Source: Punica granatum
Lineage: Eukaryota; Streptophyta; Magnoliopsida; Myrtales; Lythraceae
Length of the DNA: 64,000 nucleotides
Assembly (NCBI RefSeq): GCF_007655135.1
Contig: NC_045132.1
Coordinates: 9,114,001-9,178,000 of the forward strand
Reading direction: 5' to 3'
Position 1 is the first letter of the stretch, and each line of letters opens with the position of its first letter. Shown here piece by piece: positions 22,715 to 33,100 of this stretch. Both the position numbers and the translations under genes were made by a program. The notes under the pieces are model-generated. The model was not told the DNA's origin and ran no database searches. It was given only the letters and a program-made list of their open reading frames with translations.

Positions 22715-22900
22715 TAACATTGGTTGATTCAAGCGATTCGACGCTTGTTCCGTTTAAGTAAGATCTTAGTTTCAAGTCCTTGTAAATGAAAAAAAAATTG
22801 TTGTGAGAGTTTTACCCCTTAATGGACCGATGCGACTCGACTGGATTAGTCGAGACCCAATAGGACTTTCGAATACTAGGATTCACACCGAAAAAAAAAA
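22715..22900 (+). mobile_element. SINE family 1
   Basis: A copy of about 180 bp: GGTTGATTCAAGCGATTCGA, a B-box-like GTTTCAAGTCC, GTGAGAGTTTTACCCCTTAA, CTCGACTGGATTAGTCGAGA, GGATTCACACCG, then a run of As. Four further copies lie in this window (13262, 25857, 36086 and 54633). A 3' poly(A) and variable 5' ends mark it as a SINE. The internal Pol III boxes are only partly recognisable. Confidence 0.6.
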
Positions 22901-23024
22901 GACTCATCGAATTTGTAAAAAGTAAATGAAAACGGATAGTCTATTAATGAAAACTAAATCGAAAAGTAAATTAAAACAAATAGTCTATTAATGAAAATTT
23001 AAAACTTGACAGAAAGACTTTTCT

Positions 23025-23272
23025 AGTGCATTTGGTTTCAGAATTAAAGTAACTTTGATTTTGATTTTGATTTTGATTGTGTAAAAGGACAAATGAGATG
23101 AAATTATAAATTTGACTTGGGAAACGTGTGTTTTTATTGTGTAGTGTGTTGAGTTAAAGTTAAAGTTAAAATTTTTGATTTGGGAAATGTATATTTTTGT
23201 TGTGTAGTGTGTTGGGTTAAAGTTAAAGTTAAAGTTAAAATTAAAAAATTTTAACTTACAATCTAAACACCC
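23025..23272. mobile_element. MITE with hexamer-repeat ends
   Basis: Begins TGCATTTGGTTTCAGAATTA with TTTGAT hexamers and ends with AAAGTT hexamers and ATCTAAACACC. GTGTAGTGTGTTGAGTTAAA and GTGTAGTGTGTTGGGTTAAA form a 70-bp internal duplication. The element at 28666-28850 is the same family in opposite orientation. No clear target duplication was found. Confidence 0.55.
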
Positions 23273-23814
23273 CTTTTCGATGCGATCACCAACCACGAAA
23301 GAACAGCCTCTTAGCAATACCGTAGTTAAAAGAAAAATTTATGGCTTTAATTGGCAATATCATATGCATGCTCTAATGTCTCCCCCAAGTCATTTTCCTA
23401 ACCACCTCCTAGTCCTACATAACGCAACTTCGTTGCCACTTTGCCTACCAAAACATGCAACCGGTGGAGGTCTCATCTGTCTTGGCGCCCCCTCATATCC
23501 CACCACGTAGCAGAATTCCCTTTGGAAAATGTGACACTGACCCATGCAAAATGTGAATTTTGGAGTCGGCAATTGTTCTGTGATATTTTGAAATTTACCT
23601 TAGTTAAGTATGAGTCTTCGCGATGCAATTATGTAAGACAAAAAATTAATCGAAAAGTTATGTAATTGCTAGTAAAAGTTTTTAATTTTAAGAATATTTT
23701 TTTAATTTCATTCATGAAATTGAGAAAACTTTTCATTTTTGGAAGAAAAATTTTAATACTTTATTTGTTATTTTCTATATTAATTAAGTCAGGATAAAAT
23801 AAAGAATAAAAACT
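23273..23814. other. Intergenic, no gene
   Basis: Short open frames overlap on both strands between 23280 and 23665 in a moderately GC-rich patch (23360-23560), but none shows a recognisable domain or splice context. Confidence 0.35.
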
Positions 23815-25275
23815 TCTTTTGATCCTTAATGTTATATTGCTTTTTTACTTTCTTCCTAAAATCTTATTTCTTTCAATTTAGTCCTAGACGTTTTGCACCT
23901 TATTCTCGTTAGTCCTATCGTCCACTTTTACCTAAAAAAAATCCTTTTTTCCGGTCAAAAATATTTTTAAAAAAGTTTAATTGAAAATTTTTAGAAAAAG
24001 AAAACCCTTAAATTTTTGCTTTTTTTCTCAGTTAATGAATAAAATTTTTAAGGACAAGAATATCACTTGACATCGGGTTTAATGGTAAAAAGACGTCTCC
24101 TCCTTTCTATGCTCCTTTTTATCTCTATTTATCATCCCTCTCTTCCTTATTATGTTTTATTATATTTAATTAATTTTACTTAATATCCTAATTACAATTC
24201 ATGACATATTTTTTCTGTGTTATTTTTAAATATTGTCACTATTTGTGAGAATTGATGATTTATCTATTCTCACAAATGTGAGAAATGCGGATTTAAAATT
24301 TATTTTGTAACAATACTTATTTAAAGTTAAATGCTGTCATATAGTTCATTTTTTAATTTCATATACTTATTTGATATTATTTATTTAATTTTGATTGAAA
24401 AAAACATATTATCTAATTGAATAGAAAATAAAGTATTGTTCTTGGTTGAAAACAAGGTAGGTGAAAAACTTAAGTTTACCTAATATTCAAAGAGTCTTAT
24501 ATGACCACAAAATAAGTAATTTTTTTAAAGAAATTTATATGCAATTTCTACATTATACATCAATCATTTTAAATAATGACTGTAAAATTTACACTGGGCT
24601 TATAAGCTACAAGGCTCTTCTCCAATCAAAAGCTCAAGCTAGTACGTTATGGTGTCTAATCTCTTATAAACTCATGAATTTTTCTTTAATTTTTTCGTGT
24701 GGAACAATCTCTCTCAACACTTATTCTCATGTGGCAACGTGTGGTTTTGACGTTTTACCACATTTTACCTACACATGTCACATGGACTTGACCATAGAAG
24801 CCGTTGGCGACCTAGGAGGGGGAGGGGTGGTTACTGACAAGGCTCCTTCCCCAGATTCGAGGGTTTAATAGTTTTGGCTAAGAACCTTGATAATTGAGAG
24901 AGGAGACCTCACTAGCGACTATCCCTCCCCCCTCCAAGATATTTGTTGGCCTCTGGGGTCATTAACGACGTCGGACGAGGAGGGGTGGTCGGCAGTGAGG
25001 CTCTTGCCAGCCGCGTGCTCCCCTCCCTTTCTTCTCCGATTTTTCCCTTCGTTTTTTTCTTTTCTTAAAAAAATTTATTAGCTTTTCTGAATTTTCTATT
25101 AGAATTATTTATTTGAAAATTTTTTTGGACGGAAAACTACCTTTTGTAGGGGAAAGTAAACGGTATAGCCAAAGATCGACAAGAGCAAAATGCGTAACAT
25201 TTAAGAAGAAATTGAATAGAAAATAAAGTTTTGTGACGAGTGGAAAAAAATGCAATGTTTAGGAGCACAAATGAT
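23815..25275. mobile_element. Probable non-autonomous TIR element, 1.45 kb
   Basis: The left region (TTATTTCTTTCAATTTAGTC, GTTTTGCACCTTATTCTCGT, ATCGTCCACTTTTACC, TTTTCCGGTCAAAAATATTT) is mirrored by the right region read in reverse (TTTATTTTCTATTCAATTTC, TTACGCATTTTGCTCTTGTC, TACCGTTTACTTTCCC, TTTTCCGTCCAAAAAAATTT), so inverted arms of at least 150 bp exist. The core has GC-rich stretches (24780-25040) with a repeated GACGAGGAGGGGTGGTCGGC-like theme and a dispersed repeat at 24590-24740. Ends and target duplication are not resolved. Confidence 0.45.
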
Positions 25276-25856
25276 TTATTCTCTCAAATTAGGAAAAAAA
25301 AACATTTGAAATTTATCTTATATATCTCTTGGTTTTGGAGAGAGCGTACGTAATTGAGTTGTTTTCCGCTCTCGCATAGCTGAATAAATAATCAGTCTGA
25401 GAATAAATAATTGAGCGTACGTGATGGTCGTAATCACGCAAATCAGTCTGAGGTTGAACACTAATCCAACGCCATGCGGATATTTAAGAAAAATAAAAAG
25501 TAAATAAGTAAAAGCTCGAAAAAGAATATAAGGAAAGTCAATCGGTTAAAAAGAAATTTCGGGAACAGCATATGTGGCGACACGTTCATTTCATGGCTAA
25601 ACTTAGCCTTGGGTCCCACAAAAACAAAAAAAAATTTATTCAGTTAAATCCTTCCCCAGATTAGTATTTCACTTCCTAACCTACCTATATATAACCTCCC
25701 CACCCATATGTGGCGAAACGCTACTCGAATTCTTTCTTTTCGTCGCTGTCCACTTACTGCTTTCCCGGCAAATGAGATTGATACTTACTGACCCTTCTAT
25801 TTTAGGGCATATTTCTAAAAATAGCACGGACTTCACCTATAATTATGTTACATATA

Positions 25857-26036
25857 TAAATTGATTCAAACGATTCATTGTTAATTATTTTTAAGTAAAT
25901 TCTTAGATTCGAGTCTCGTGAATGGAGAGAAAATTCACACTGTGAGAGCTTTATCCCCATAACAGACCGACTTCGCTCTAACTAGATTAATCGTGACTTA
26001 ATGAGCTTCCGAATATTATAGTACACACCAAAAAAA
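25857..26036 (+). mobile_element. SINE family 1, inserted in duplication unit A
   Basis: AAATTGATTCAAACGATTC, B-box-like GATTCGAGTCTCG, GTGAGAGCTTTATCCCC, CTAGATTAATCGTGACTTAA and a terminal A run. Unit B is continuous across the same place (after ATATTTCAGAAAATAACATG), so the insertion postdates the duplication. Confidence 0.65.
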
Positions 26037-26359
26037 CTGAAAATTTTGCAAAATAAAGTACGGGTTTTGAAATTTGTTTAAAATCTAGCTAAAAATTTGA
26101 CAGTTTCCCTCTTGGGTCACTGTTCTTTTGAATAAACTAGAATTTCTTATTCGTCCTTAATATAAAAATTGATAAAAAAATAAAATGCTGGGAAAAATTA
26201 AAATGTAAAGAACAAAAAGTATAAAATCCATGGTACACGGTTGGGTTATGTCCCAGCTAACCGATCCGCGTGACCGCAGACCATTTGATTGCCGTGGCCA
26301 AGTACACAATTGGTCATGTGTCATTATTCCACATTTATATGTGTCTATATAAATTAACC

Positions 26360-26850
26360 CTTTGTTTTCTTGCCATGTTCAGCCTAGTCAATACACAGAT
26401 TCTATGCATGCAGTGAGAAAACATTGACACATACGTCGACTTCGATTTCTCAGCATGTTTAGCCTATTGCAAAAATTTATTATCAAACCCCAAAAAATTG
26501 AATGCTAGTAGTGTATGCCATATTTGGGATACAATTCATGAATTCTGCAGTAATCTTATCCCTATACGTGTTGCGAGATAACACTGGCAAATCCTCCGGC
26601 TTTGATTTCTTGCCATGTTAGCCTAGTCAAAAGATTTATCATCAAGCCACAAAATGTTTAGTTCCTAACATTATAGCCATATAATTCCATACACAAATTC
26701 TGCAGTAATCGTATTCCAACACGTGGCTTGAGAAAACACTGATATGTACCCTAGGTTCGATTCCTTACCGTGTTCAGCCTAGTGGAAAAATTTATCGTCA
26801 AACTGCAAAAAAATTTAATCACTAAAAATATGTCAAGAAAGGGATGTCGT
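26360..26850. repeat. Degenerate ~155-bp tandem repeat within unit A
   Basis: TTTGATTTCTTGCCATGTTA-like blocks occur at about 26365, 26445, 26600 and 26755. Each is followed by AAAGATTTATCATCAA-like sequence and a TTCTGCAGTAATC block. The same family continues in unit B at about 28615, 28950 and 29105. No coding frame follows the period. Confidence 0.6.
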
Positions 26851-27155
26851 GCAGTTACGCATCTCAACGTGTATGAACCAAAGAATTTTATGTATTATTA
26901 TCGGTAGATCTACTCATACCCATTTGCTTAGCATGTTATTGTCTTGAGCTAGGCCTATGGCCTCTTAATATTTGGGATTCTATATAAAAAGTTCTTTAGT
27001 GATCTTTGTACATATGGCGTGAGAAAACACTGTGTAAACTACATCAAATGAATAATAAGATATCAACCGAGCGAATGTTTAGTAATTTTGAGTAGCCACA
27101 ACAACATTACAAATACATTTTCACCGTATTATTGTAAGGTACATCACTTAATACT

Positions 27156-27335
27156 TTCATAGACATATACAAGGAACTTTCACTTAGTATTTTAAAATGA
27201 AATAACAAATTTAAATTAGAATTACAAAATAAGGGTCTTAGAAGGAATTATTTTCTAAAAAATGTAAATAGATTTTGAAAATATTTAAGAAAGTTTTATT
27301 TCAATCTTAACAATAAAATAAATATAAAATATCAA
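27156..27335. other. AT-rich spacer between duplication unit A and MITE
   Basis: Very AT-rich with no gene or clear repeat. Confidence 0.4.
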
Positions 27336-27762
27336 AAGGGATTTTTATACCATATATCCCCAGTTTTATCATTTTCTCCATCTGTCACATACTTTAAAAA
27401 TTACTCAAAAAAGCCTATACTTTACATCTTGTTCCAAATCTATCACGGCGTCAATTTGTTCTTTAATGAAACGTAACTGGGCCCCAAACCTATCATATGA
27501 TTTTAATTTTTTTCAAATTTATCTCATGGTTTTAATTTTTTTCTCATATCTATTCCAGGCAAAGGGCCACAATAATAAGGATGGGCTCACTTCTGTTCCA
27601 TACCAGTAACATTGTTAAAAATTACGGATAAATTGGCGTCGAAATAGATCTGAAACAACATGTAAACCGTAGAACTTTTTGAGTAATTTTTAAATCATGA
27701 GATAAATTTGAGAAAAAATGGTCAAATCATGAGATAGAGTTAAAACCCCTTATAAAAAAGGA
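27336..27762. mobile_element. Palindromic MITE (MULE-like)
   Basis: The left half (GGATTTTTATACC, TTAAAAATTACTCAAAAAAG, ACATCTTGTTCCAAATCTAT, GGCGTCAATTTGTTC) reappears inverted in the right half (GACGCCAATTTATCC, ACATGTTGTTTCAGATCTAT, TTAAAAATTACTCAAAAAGT, TTTTTTATAAGG on the opposite strand). It is about 427 bp with no coding content. A target duplication is not resolved. Confidence 0.55.
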
Positions 27763-27925
27763 TGCAGCGTCCTATTACTCTCATTTGCCTGGTAATCAAG
27801 AAATTCTAGATTCAATACTCATGTGGGACTACCTGTATCCTTTTATTAAATATTTAGAATTCTTGTTTTATTATACTAGGTTAATGAACCTCTCTTGTAA
27901 TATAAGAAAAAAAAATTAAAAAAAA
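27763..27925 (+). mobile_element. tRNA-derived SINE (family 2)
   Basis: TGCCTGGTAATCAAGAAATT, AGATTCAATACTCATGTGGG (B-box region), ACTACCTGTATCCTTTTATT, TACTAGGTTAATGAACCTCT and a poly(A) tail. It lies directly downstream of the MITE at 27336-27762. Confidence 0.6.
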
Positions 27926-27954
27926 TTCTCGGAAAAAAAAATCGGTAAAGATAA

Positions 27955-29475
27955 AATTGGGGACAGATATGTGGCGACACGTTCACGTCATGACTCAACA
28001 GCTAAAGCGTTGGGTTCCAAAAAAAGCATTTACTCAGTTAAATCCTTCCCCAGTTTGGTTTTCACTTTTTGCCATATATATAATCCCCCATATGTGGCGA
28101 AACGCCATTCTAATTCTTTTCTTCGCTGTCCATTTTCTCCTTTCCCGGCAGCGAGGATGACATTTACTGACCCTTCTATTTTTGGGGCAAAAATATTTCA
28201 GAAAATAACATGTATTTTACTTGTAGTTCTGTTTACAGTCAAAACTGAAATGTTTTGCAAAATAAAGGATGAACTTTTAGATTAATCTGACAAAAAATAA
28301 CATAATTAACTTTCTTGTTGGTTTCCGTCACGTGTCACTATTCCATTGAATGAATTAGGATATTTTATTCTTCCGTGAATTCAAAAATTATTGAAATGTT
28401 TAAAAAGTTAAAAGTTAAAGGAGAAAAAGTAGAAAATTCGGGGTACCCAATTGGTCGGCACGGCCACAACACCACCGATGGCCCTGTCTAAGATATCTGT
28501 TTATAAATTAACCCTTCTATTTTGAGTTTCATGTATTTTTATTATTATTATTATTGTAGTCATTGTTGCTGCTGCTGCTGAAGTCTTACATTTAGATGTA
28601 TCATGGCTTTGACTTCGATTTCTTGCCGTGTTTAGCCTTGTAAAAAGATTTATCATCCAGAGATTAAGGCCAGTTTATTTTCAGGGTTAAAATCACAAAA
28701 ACTTTAACTTTAACTTTAACTCAACTCACTACACAACAAAAATACACATTTCCCAAGTCAAATCTAACTTTAACTCAACACACTATACAACATTTGTCAT
28801 TTTCCGTAATCAAAATCAAAATTACTTTAACTCTGAAACCAAACGGCTCAGACAAATTTAGTTACCAAGAGCATGCCTTATTTTGGATTTAATACACAAA
28901 TTCTGAACACGTGCTGTGATAAAACACTGACACATACTCGAGCTTTGATTTCCTACCATGTCTAGTCTAGTGAAAAGTTTATCACCAAGCCCCGAAATTT
29001 CATTTACTAAGAGTACGGCATATTTAGGACTCAATATATAAATGCTGAAGTGATCTCATAACCACACATGCCGTAAGTAAACACTGACACATACTCAGGC
29101 TTCAATTTCTTGTCGTGTTTAGGCTAATGAAAGATTTATCATAAAAAGACACAACCCAACGAGTAGGAATCAATAGATTTCAGATTTATTATTGCTAGCA
29201 GAATTACACATGCTCTTTTATTTAGCGTTATATTTCCTCGAACCAGACTCATGAGTCCTTATAATTGGAAGAATCATTAATAACAATATGCAATATTTAG
29301 GATTATATATAGAAATTTTGTAATGATCTTATCCCTACATGGCATGAGAAAGCATTTATTAGATTCCATCAAATTGATAATTGCACATCAGTTGTGCAAT
29401 TGAGCGAGTGATGCTTAATAATTTCGACTAGTGGCAATAATAATATTATTAATATATTTTCACCGCATTATTGTT
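27955..29475. repeat. Segmental duplication, unit B
   Basis: The downstream copy of 25560-27155. It holds the paired ATATGTGGCGACACG / CATATGTGGCGAAACG motifs around a TATATATAATCC box at about 28074. A 43-codon open frame (ATG at 28157, stop at 28285) begins MTFTDPSIFG, whereas the equivalent place in unit A reads MRLILTDPSILG and ends after about 30 codons. A MITE (28666-28850) has inserted here and not in unit A. There is a short (TTA)n(GCT)n run at 28540-28580. Whether the open frame was ever a gene is unknown. Confidence 0.65.
28666..28850. mobile_element. MITE with hexamer-repeat ends, inserted in unit B
   Basis: Starts AGGCCAGTTTATTTTCAGGG, carries ACTTTAACTTTAACTTTAAC and CAACTCACTACACAACAA, and ends TTTAACTCTGAAACCAAACG. 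It is the reverse-oriented relative of 23025-23272. The host sequence reads TTTATCATC...GACAAATTTAGTTACC across the insertion, matching the tandem-repeat block of unit A. Confidence 0.6.
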
Positions 29476-30308
29476 AGGAACACTTTTTTTTTTGAGCCGG
29501 CTCTTTCCCTCGAAAAGGAGCTTCAAACAATGTAGGTAGACTACCCTTGAGTGCGCAAGCATTTCCATGACGTATTGACGTGAATTCCGAGCTAACTGGT
29601 GTGCAGACTCACCGATATACTCCTCCAAACAAGCCAAAAAGCATGTCGTTTTTCGAACTCATTCCAGAATTCATGCACAAGTGCATCATCCACGCAATGT
29701 CGATCACTATTCATGTCCATTATGCACACTATTTTTCCCCCCCTTCTCCGTCATCCCATTTAAATCCTTCCCCTTCAGCAATTCTGCAAAATTATTGAAA
29801 TTGCGAAGTCAAAGACTACTCCTTAATCGCCCCCAAGGCTTATCCGATGCTAGTTTATTCCCCATTGACCTTAAACAGATAACTATTGGCCCTCACGCCG
29901 ACACGTGTAAAACATGCTTTTGATCTATTCCATTAGGCACATTAATCAACTTTCCTTTCCCGCGCTGATCCCTACAGCCCCCGACAGCATCAGACGAATC
30001 AGACGGTCCTCGACGGCTCGAAATGAACAACCAGCCACGTGGACGGTGATCAGCCCCCCATAGGCCTCCCACGACAGGACACTTGATATTTCCTCCTGTG
30101 AGCCTGGACCTGCCCCTCCCCCCAACCGGTTTACAAGCTTTTGTCTTAATCCAAATCCGACGTGGCGACACTTTGGGCGGAATATGCCCCAACGTAAGGC
30201 CGCAACTGATTTCTCGCATATTCCCGAGATGGTTACGACATCTCGCGAGTCGTTCCCACCCGTTTTCTCGTCATCCTGTCGTTTCTTCCTCCGCGTGTTC
30301 GGGACAGC
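29476..30308. other. MCU upstream region
   Basis: No independent gene is supported. A 62-residue minus-strand frame at 29637-29449 (MACLEEYIGESAHQLARNS) might be a fragment of something coding, but I cannot identify it. From 29900 the sequence becomes GC-rich. Overlapping open frames on both strands at 29893-30338 are a composition effect upstream of the MCU transcription start. Confidence 0.4.
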
Positions 30309-30316
30309 TATAAAAG
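30309..30316 (+). promoter_or_regulatory. TATA box of the MCU gene
   Basis: TATAAAAG in a GC-rich context, about 174 bp upstream of the MCU start codon. A start of transcription about 30 bases downstream (near 30340) would give a 5' leader of about 140 bases containing the pyrimidine-rich CTCTCTTCATATTTCGTCTC-type sequence at 30426. Confidence 0.65.
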
Positions 30317-30482
30317 ACATGCGCCCTCCATTCTTCACGTCTCATCCCATCCTCAATTCAAATTGATTGGCAAGCCCTACCCCAACCCGACAAGGTCGAT
30401 CACGCAAACCCCCCCGTTTCCGTTTTGCTCTCTCTTCATATTTCGTCTCTTTCTCTCTCTAGATTTGTTTGTTTGCCTGGCA

Positions 30483-33100
30483 ATGGCGTTGAAGAGGACG
30501 TTGGCCCAGCGGCTGTTCAACATCTCCAAGGTCTCCCGCCAGGCCTTGACTGGCGGGTGCCGGGCCGCCCCCGCCGCGCAGAGCGGGATTGTGTCCCGGA
30601 GTCAGCCCGCCATCGACGACGACCCTGGAGACAATGGGGTGTTCCGGCGGTACCTGCACAAGAGGGCCGTGACCACGCCGGAGCTCCGGTCCGCTGTTCC
30701 CCTCGGGGACGGCCTGAGGGAGAGGATCAAAGCCCTGGACGTCGCGAGGGGCAGGATCCGGCTAGACGGGCTGACCCCACCGCCCGCGCCGGTGGGGGAG
30801 GAGCCGCCGGAGCTCACGGCGGAGGACGCGAGGAAGTTGCTGCGGGTGGCGCAGCTGGAGGCCGTCAGGGCGAGGCTGAGGGAGATCCGGGAAATCTGGA
30901 TTACGTACCCAGAATTTGTCCGGGTCTGCGGGGAGGTGTGCTCGGATCCGGGTCAGGGTATCGGGTTGGCGAAACTGCTCGACGAGTCCGGGAACGTCGT
31001 CGTCTTTGAGAACATGGTGCTTCTAAGGCCTGACATGGTAATTTTCCGTTTCTCTCTCTTTTTTCTTAACCCTTTTTTTTACTGAATTCATCAGTTTATT
31101 AATTAAATTAAATTTACTTGAGAGAGTCAGAAACTGGAAGATTAATGGGTTCATTGAATGGGTAGTTAATTTCTAGGGATTTCTTGCTTTTTGGAATAAA
31201 CTGTGTTAAATTTTTTAATTAACTAGTTAATAATTAATTTTGGAGATGTGCCGAGGACTGATGTTGCTTTTTTCGCCCGTGTTTTTGTTTGTTTCATTTC
31301 CCTCTTGCTTCGACAGGAAAATGAGTAAAGAGTACCGAGTTTGAGACGAAGGACCTTTGGGTGAAAAAGACATTTTTCACCCTTTAGATTTTCACATCAT
31401 TGGGCCTCGGCTATCGATATACATTATTAATTACCATAGATTTTAACTTAACATTAGTGAATGAAATCTATTGGGAAAAAAAAAACAGAAAGAATCATAG
31501 AGTAAACGATAATGAAAAACTTATGGTACATTACCCACATGCTTAATGGTATTTTTTTTTTGGAGTTGATAAAATCTTATTAACTGTTTATTGTCAAATA
31601 TTTTTTCATATCGCATGATGTGATAAGTTGACAAGTTTTTACTGCAACAAACCATTTTGTTTCCTCCATAGGTTAGATCTGGGCCAAACTTGGAACAATT
31701 TTATTTGAACCATTCCTTTTGATGTCCACAACTTCCCCATCCTAGTCATTCAATAATTAGGGAGTTCTAGGAAAACTTCGAGTTAATTACGCATAATAGT
31801 TTTGTAAATTTCTAACCCAAAAAAATATTTATTTTCCTGTTTCTGTTATTTCTCCTTTTTCTTAATGAACTATATAGCAACGTTGGCATCGTACAACCTC
31901 GTAATATACGTAAATTTCTGAATATCTTAAAATACGTGTATGTTGTCCCTCAACTCAAATAGTAATTAAGACTTTTGGATTATTTTCAACCCATTAAGCT
32001 TAATTTATTGATTTTTATTAATTAAAAGAAGTTAAAATGGTTTTTGTTTTTTGAGCAACTTATTTATTTATTTGTTTATTGGGTGAATTATTATTTATTA
32101 TTTAATTTTTTGAACTGTATCATATGATACATGTGTAATTTACCGTAAATTTCGGTTACATCTGCCACATGGCACCGTTGCCACGTAGGACATGTCGGTG
32201 ATGCTGGAATTGAGCCTTTAATAAATTGGCCCCACAAACCTCGTATTTTATTTTAACCTCATTATCATATTATTAATATTAGGGTGGCCCACAATGTGCC
32301 GTGTCAGATTTCTATGAACTGGGGAAGGTTGGATTCGTCTCAAACCTTCGTGATTTATTTAATTTTCCTTTTATTTTATTTCATTAAATTTAGCTCTTGA
32401 TTCGTCCACATCCATATCCAATAATTTTCTCAGTCATTGGATTCCGGTGCCCTAACGCACTTTTTTCAGCTAATTAATTATTTTTGTTAGCCCTCTTAAC
32501 AGTTAATTTAAATATTAACAAGTTGGAATCGACCGTCCCTAAAGCAAATCAGGCCAATGTTTACCAAAGAATTTCCCCACTCTCTATGGTTAACAGGTGA
32601 CGAAAGCGATTGCGGGTCTGATCCCCCTCCCCGAGCGTGGCCGGAATGACCCGAGGAGAAAGGAGCTCAAGGAGCTCGAAAAGGTGAAGTCCGAGATAGA
32701 GCGCGAGGCGGAGTCCCAAGTCCGGAAGGAGCTCTGGGCCGGGCTGGGCTTCCTCGTGGTCCAGACGGCCGCTTTCATGAGGCTCACCTTCTGGGAGCTC
32801 ACTTGGGACGTGATGGAGCCCATCTGCTTCTACGTGACGTCGTTCTACTTCATAGTCGGATACGCGTTCTTCCTTAAGACGTCGAGGGAGCCCTCCTTCG
32901 AGGGTTTCTTCCACAGCCGGCTCTTGGCCAAGCAGAAGAGGCTGATGAGGGCCCAGAACTTCAATCTCAAGCGTTATGAGGAGCTCCGGAGCGCATTTCA
33001 TCCTCAGGCAATGAAGATACCATCGGCGGCCTCATCTCCTGAGGATGGGATCACGCTCGGGTTCGGCCTGTCGGGTGATCCAGTTGAGACGAGAAACTGA
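30483..33100 (+). CDS. MCU: Calcium uniporter protein, mitochondrial (join 30483..31037, 32597..33100)
   Basis: The pore-forming subunit of the mitochondrial inner-membrane calcium uniporter, which passes Ca2+ down the membrane potential into the matrix. Two exons encode 352 residues, near the usual plant length of about 340. Residues 1-60 are rich in Arg/Ser/Ala with few acids before residue 45, as in a mitochondrial presequence. A matrix domain follows, then helical segments at about 112-140 and 203-228. TM1 is about 232-251 (WAGLGFLVVQTAAF) and TM2 about 260-278 (PICFYVTSFYFIVGYAFFL). Between them WDVMEP (255-260) contains the plant-type selectivity motif DVME (animal DIME). A C-terminal basic helix (SRLLAKQKRLMRAQNF) follows. 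The start at 30483 is chosen because the upstream in-frame ATG at 30363 would add an unrelated 40-residue stretch and lies close to the expected transcription start. The gene has a TATA box and looks intact. Exon GC content is far above the surroundings. Confidence 0.93.
31038..32596 (+). other. Intron of the MCU gene
   Basis: GT-AG intron of 1,559 bp, phase 0: exon 1 ends CCTGACATG, the donor reads GTAATTTTCC, the acceptor reads TTAACAG, and exon 2 begins GTGACGAAAG (Val-Thr-Lys). It is AT-rich, in sharp contrast with the exons. It contains no recognisable gene. One short GC-rich patch (CACATGGCACCGTTGCCACG near 32164) may be a small palindromic insertion. Confidence 0.9.

Larger units (their letters stand above)
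25560..27155. repeat. Segmental duplication, unit A
   Basis: Homologous to unit B at 27955-29475, about 2.4 kb downstream in the same orientation. Shared blocks in order: CATATGTGGCGACACGTTCA, TCAGTTAAATCCTTCCCCAG, TATATATAA, CATATGTGGCGAAACGC, TTACTGACCCTTCTATTTT, ATAAATTAACCC, several TGATTTCTTGCCATGTTTAGCC blocks with a period near 155 bp, and TTTTCACCGTATTATTG. Unit A has a SINE (25857-26036) absent from unit B. Neither unit contains a supported gene. Confidence 0.7.

Noticed and set aside
24461..24868. 135-residue plus-strand frame
   Set aside because: It crosses a dispersed repeat copy at 24590-24740 and ends in a GC-rich transposon core. No recognisable protein.
29893..30338. Overlapping 108- and 130-residue minus-strand frames
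   Set aside because: They lie in the GC-rich MCU promoter region, with no recognisable domain and overlapping frames on the other strand.
30363..30482. Upstream in-frame ATG for MCU (adds 40 residues)
   Set aside because: It lies about 20 bases after the expected transcription start from the TATA box at 30309, and the added residues (Pro/Phe/Leu-rich) do not resemble an MCU N-terminus. The ATG at 30483 in CAATGGCG is better.
30425..31009. 194-residue plus-strand open frame overlapping MCU exon 1
   Set aside because: It is an out-of-frame shadow of the GC-rich MCU exon. The MCU frame has a mitochondrial presequence, matching splice sites and a second exon with the DVME motif.
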